Assembly: GCA_934661375.1 (NCBI GenBank)
Contig: CAKUJH010000001.1
Coordinates: 62,001-126,000, forward strand
Length of the DNA: 64,000 nucleotides
Direction of reading: 5' to 3'
Source: an uncultured Victivallales bacterium
Lineage (GTDB): Bacteria > Verrucomicrobiota > Lentisphaeria > Victivallales > UBA1829
Notes under the pieces: model-generated
The model's database searches: none
Seen by the model: only the letters and a program-made list of their open reading frames with translations
What the model was told of the DNA's origin: nothing
Part shown: in pieces, positions 61,620 through 64,000 of the stretch
Layout: each line of letters starts with the position of its first letter
How positions within the stretch are numbered: position 1 is the first letter of the stretch
Program-made: the position numbers and the translations under genes

Positions 61620-62927
61620 TTACGGATTAACCCGTCCGATCCGGAAAAACTCAAGAACAGCCTGTCCTTCCACTGCGCCGGAACAGTCGCCGAAAGCCAA
61701 CTGCTGCCTTACCGGTTTTGCAGCCGGCAGCTTGCCATACTGCAAAAGTGCGCCGTCCATCCAGATGATGCAGTCCCCGTTGTCCGGATCCAGCGCAATG
61801 CGGAAAACATGAAACTCATTCTCCGCAAAATGGCGGACCGCCGTTCCCAGTTTCGACTTCACGCCATCCGGGGAAAGGAAAACATTCGTCTGGAATTTGC
61901 ACACGCCGTTTTTTCCTGCCGGCGCGAAGTATGCGTTGAACACCGCCGTTTCCGGTTTTGCCGCGGCTTTCCGCACAGCCGCTTTCCATTCGGCAACCAG
62001 GATTCCCGGCTTCTTCAGTCCGGGATGACCGCTCAGAAAAATTCCCTGATACTGCACGGCAGAATCCGGATCATCATGAATAAGGTGAAGAAGATGTCCT
62101 TCCGTTTTCATCAAATCCTTCCGGTACGTATTCGCATCGATCTTTTGCAGAACCGGACCGCCGTTCTCCACTTTGCAGCAGAAAGCCCATTCAGGATCCG
62201 TTGTTTTCAGTTTCAGCAGCGGCTCCGATATTTTCTGAAAAACTCCGATCCGGAAAAAACGCAGTCCGGCTTGTCCGGCAATTCCGCCGGAACAGTCGCC
62301 GAATGCAATTTGCCGGCTCGGCGGATTCTGTTCAACCGGCAGAACGCCTTTCTGGAGAAGTTCATCATCCATCCAGAGTGCGAAATTGCCGTTTTCCGGA
62401 TCCAGCGCCGCCCTGAATTTATGATATTCCCCTGCCGGAAATGCGCGGTTCGTCATGCCCAGCCGCGTCTTGATGCCGTCGGGTCTCAGCTGTACCGCAC
62501 TCTGAAAACGGATTTTTCCTTCGTTGTTTTCCGGAATCATGACCGTTTGGAATACTCCTGCTCCCGGTTTTTCCGGATTCTTCAAAACGGCGGCCTCCCA
62601 TTCGGCAACCAGCACGCCGGAACGGATCAAGCCGGGATGGCGGGTCAAAAAAATTCCCTGGTACTGCACTTCCGGATCCGGGTCGTCGTGCAGCATTCGG
62701 ATTTCTCCGCCGTTCACTTTCAGAAGATAGCTGCGGTACGTATTCGCATCTATTTTTTTCAGGGACAGCTTTCCCTTTTCCGGCTGACAGACAAATGCCC
62801 ATGCCTGAAACTCTTTGCTGCTGCGCAGAAATCCGGTCATATCGCTTTCCGCTTCCGCCGCACTGCCGACGGAAAGCAGCAGACACGTTCCAGCTGCCAA
62901 AATACATTTCTGAAGAAAAGAATTCAT
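61620..62927 (-). CDS. Secreted protein of two tandem LamG-like domains
   Basis: A 435-residue protein with signal peptide (residues 1-24) and two copies of a ~200-residue domain, starting near residues 40 and 240. Each shows L-x-K-I-D-A-N-T-Y-R, H-D-D-P-D, V-Q-Y-Q-G-I-F-L, V-A-E-W-x-A-A-V, L-D-P-[ED]-N-G and G-D-C-S-G. The terminal domain of the next gene is a third, more diverged copy. The fold is probably a concanavalin-type sandwich for carbohydrate or protein binding; no catalytic motif is seen. It lies 10 bp after the pseudopilin and 17 bp before the enzyme. Confidence 0.82.
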   Translation of the reverse strand: MNSFLQKCILAAGTCLLLSVGSAAEAESDMTGFLRSSKEFQAWAFVCQPEKGKLSLKKIDANTYRSYLLKVNGGEIRMLHDDPDPEVQYQGIFLTRHPGLIRSGVLVAEWEAAVLKNPEKPGAGVFQTVMIPENNEGKIRFQSAVQLRPDGIKTRLGMTNRAFPAGEYHKFRAALDPENGNFALWMDDELLQKGVLPVEQNPPSRQIAFGDCSGGIAGQAGLRFFRIGVFQKISEPLLKLKTTDPEWAFCCKVENGGPVLQKIDANTYRKDLMKTEGHLLHLIHDDPDSAVQYQGIFLSGHPGLKKPGILVAEWKAAVRKAAAKPETAVFNAYFAPAGKNGVCKFQTNVFLSPDGVKSKLGTAVRHFAENEFHVFRIALDPDNGDCIIWMDGALLQYGKLPAAKPVRQQLAFGDCSGAVEGQAVLEFFRIGRVNP

Positions 62928-62937
62928 TGCAGTTTCC

Positions 62938-63687
62938 TCATTTCAGCGGCTGGAAATAATAATCTTCAACGGTCTGCGTCCCGATTTTCTGGGTGGATCT
63001 GAATCTCTGCATTTTTTCCACATGACCGTCAAAACCGAGAATATTCATGGCATTGCCCGGATGCCGTTTCCACGGTCCGGCTCCGCCCGTTTCCGGTATA
63101 TCGTCGAACAAGCTGACTGCCCAGTAACCGGTTTTGTAGGCTTCAAACAGAAGAACCTTCACCGATGGATTTTTGACTCTGGAGCTTTTGACGGGAAGCG
63201 GATTCCAGGAACCGTCCGAATTCCCGTTTCCGCCCGTGAAGGCAAACTTGCCATAAGCGGCGTTATAACGCGCGGTGCTGATGCCGCCGTCCGCATCCCA
63301 GTAGTTGAAGGTGATGCTCAATTTCGCAATGTGTTTTCCCTGTTCGTCATCGCTTCCTGCGCAGGTCGGACCCGCCCAGTAGCGTTTCCCGTCTTTTTTG
63401 GAAATCCGGCTGTACATCTTGTCGCCGCGCTTCTCATACATGGTCAACGCCCACAGACCGATACCGGGCGAATTGTAGGGCAGAACGAAATCGTTGGAAT
63501 CCTGCTGATAGCTCAGTTCGGCAAGCCCAAGCTGCTTCATCGTATTCGTGCAGGATATCGCTTTGGCTGTCCTCCGGGCATTGTTCAGTGCCGGCAGCAG
63601 CATTCCTGCCAGAATTGCAATAATAGCAACAACCACGAGGAGTTCTATTAATGTAAAGATGCCGACTTTTCTGTTTTTTTCCTTCAT
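62938..63687 (-). CDS. PUL-associated pseudopilin-like protein (H-x10-DG variant)
   Basis: A 249-residue protein with a short leader (10 residues) and the F-T-L-I-E-L-L-V-V-V-A-I-I helix preceded by Ile. The C-terminal motif reads H-P-G-N-A-M-N-I-L-G-F-D-G, with ten rather than nine residues between His and Asp. CAGGAGG precedes the ATG at 63687. The DNA encoding the prepilin helix is nearly identical to that of the locus D gene. It lies 45 bp after the aldolase stop. Confidence 0.92.
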   Translation of the reverse strand: MKEKNRKVGIFTLIELLVVVAIIAILAGMLLPALNNARRTAKAISCTNTMKQLGLAELSYQQDSNDFVLPYNSPGIGLWALTMYEKRGDKMYSRISKKDGKRYWAGPTCAGSDDEQGKHIAKLSITFNYWDADGGISTARYNAAYGKFAFTGGNGNSDGSWNPLPVKSSRVKNPSVKVLLFEAYKTGYWAVSLFDDIPETGGAGPWKRHPGNAMNILGFDGHVEKMQRFRSTQKIGTQTVEDYYFQPLK

Positions 63688-63732
63688 GACACAACCTCCT
63701 GTTTTTACTGTTTGTGATTATTTATTGAACAA

Positions 63733-64000
63733 TCAAATGAACCTGCCGGGCAGAGTTTTGATTTTTGACTGAATCTCCTTGCAATATGCGCCAAACGCAA
63801 CAACGTCCGCCCCCAGATTCACAAATTGATATCCCAATCCGTGCAGCATCGGAAGCATTTCCGCCGATCCCACCGTTCCTGCGAATTTTCCGTGTTTCAA
63901 GGCACATTCAGCCACCCGTTTCCGGGCGTCCGCGACTTCCGGACAGTCCAGATCGCCTGGCTTGCCGAGACTCTGGCTGAAGTCGCCCGGTCCGAAGAAA
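63733..64000 (-). CDS. HpcH/HpaI-type aldolase, C-terminal part (partial)
   Basis: The frame enters from the right edge and ends at 63733, giving about 89 residues. G-P-G-D-F-S-Q-S-L-G-K-P-G-D ... H-G-K-F-A-G ... G-Y-Q-F-V-N-L-G-A-D is the typical end of class II pyruvate aldolases that cleave 2-keto-3-deoxy sugar acids. It is the most upstream visible gene of the locus F operon. Substrate is inferred only from family; the start lies outside the window. Confidence 0.85.
   Translation of the reverse strand, partial: FFGPGDFSQSLGKPGDLDCPEVADARKRVAECALKHGKFAGTVGSAEMLPMLHGLGYQFVNLGADVVAFGAYCKEIQSKIKTLPGRFI

Noticed and set aside
1..64000. CRISPR array, rRNA operon, intact insertion sequence or prophage
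   Set aside because: No regularly spaced repeats, rRNA sequence, transposase, integrase or phage structural genes could be recognised.

Overview
The window looks like chromosomal DNA of a gut-type member of the Lentisphaerota (Victivallis-like). This is inferred from content, since no rRNA is present. The signs are roughly 52-54 % GC, six PUL-associated proteins carrying a prepilin N-terminus and a C-terminal H-x9-DG motif, many secreted glycoside hydrolases (GH), and a local transcription factor in almost every cluster.

Layout. Positions 1-9,751 are mostly housekeeping genes on the + strand: two glycosyltransferase-type genes, a secreted HEAT-repeat protein, ogt, a zinc-ribbon protein, pyrE, secA, then a mutarotase-like/polysaccharide-deacetylase pair. 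Positions 9,859-15,623 form carbohydrate locus A (GntR-LacI hybrid regulator, two tandem pseudopilin-like genes, GH71/GH99-like enzyme). Positions 15,656-17,960 hold an SGNH hydrolase, an rsuA-like gene and mutM. Positions 17,971-23,208 are locus B (sugar MFS transporter, metallophosphoesterase-PQQ protein, divergent LacI). Positions 23,261-34,894 are locus C on the - strand (GH2, pseudopilin, TPR protein, GH71-like, GH110, GH95) with a divergent AraC regulator. Positions 34,980-39,283 are locus D (pseudopilin, secreted GH, Gfo/Idh oxidoreductase). Positions 39,825-46,251 are locus E (pseudopilin, large GH123/DUF4091-like protein, GntR-LacI hybrid). Three tandem tRNA-Glu genes follow, then an rluA-like gene, marR, lacI, a CBM9-like protein and mgtC. 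Positions 51,345-64,000 are locus F, a probable nine-gene - strand operon (HpcH/HpaI aldolase, pseudopilin, LamG-like repeat protein, GH-like enzyme, sodium:solute symporter, DUF6259-like enzyme, GntR, GNAT, GH39).

How the parts fit. GH95 (alpha-fucosidase), GH110 (alpha-1,3-galactosidase), GH2 and GH123-like enzymes point to breakdown of host mucin or blood-group glycans. Locus F looks directed at another glycan, perhaps uronic-acid containing. Five of the six loci place a pseudopilin-like gene beside the enzymes, where Bacteroidota would have a SusC/SusD pair. The pseudopilins lack the usual Gly at -1 of the prepilin site.

Regulatory DNA is unusually legible. A TTGACA-N17-TATAAT promoter followed by an 18-bp LacI-type operator with central CG occurs in the same arrangement at loci B and D. 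An inverted repeat TGCGTCA-N9-TGACGCA precedes operons in loci C and E. Identical 17-bp direct repeats 21 bp apart sit between GH2 and araC. A 10-bp-arm palindrome overlaps the promoter of the locus A regulator. No CRISPR array, intact insertion sequence or rRNA was seen.
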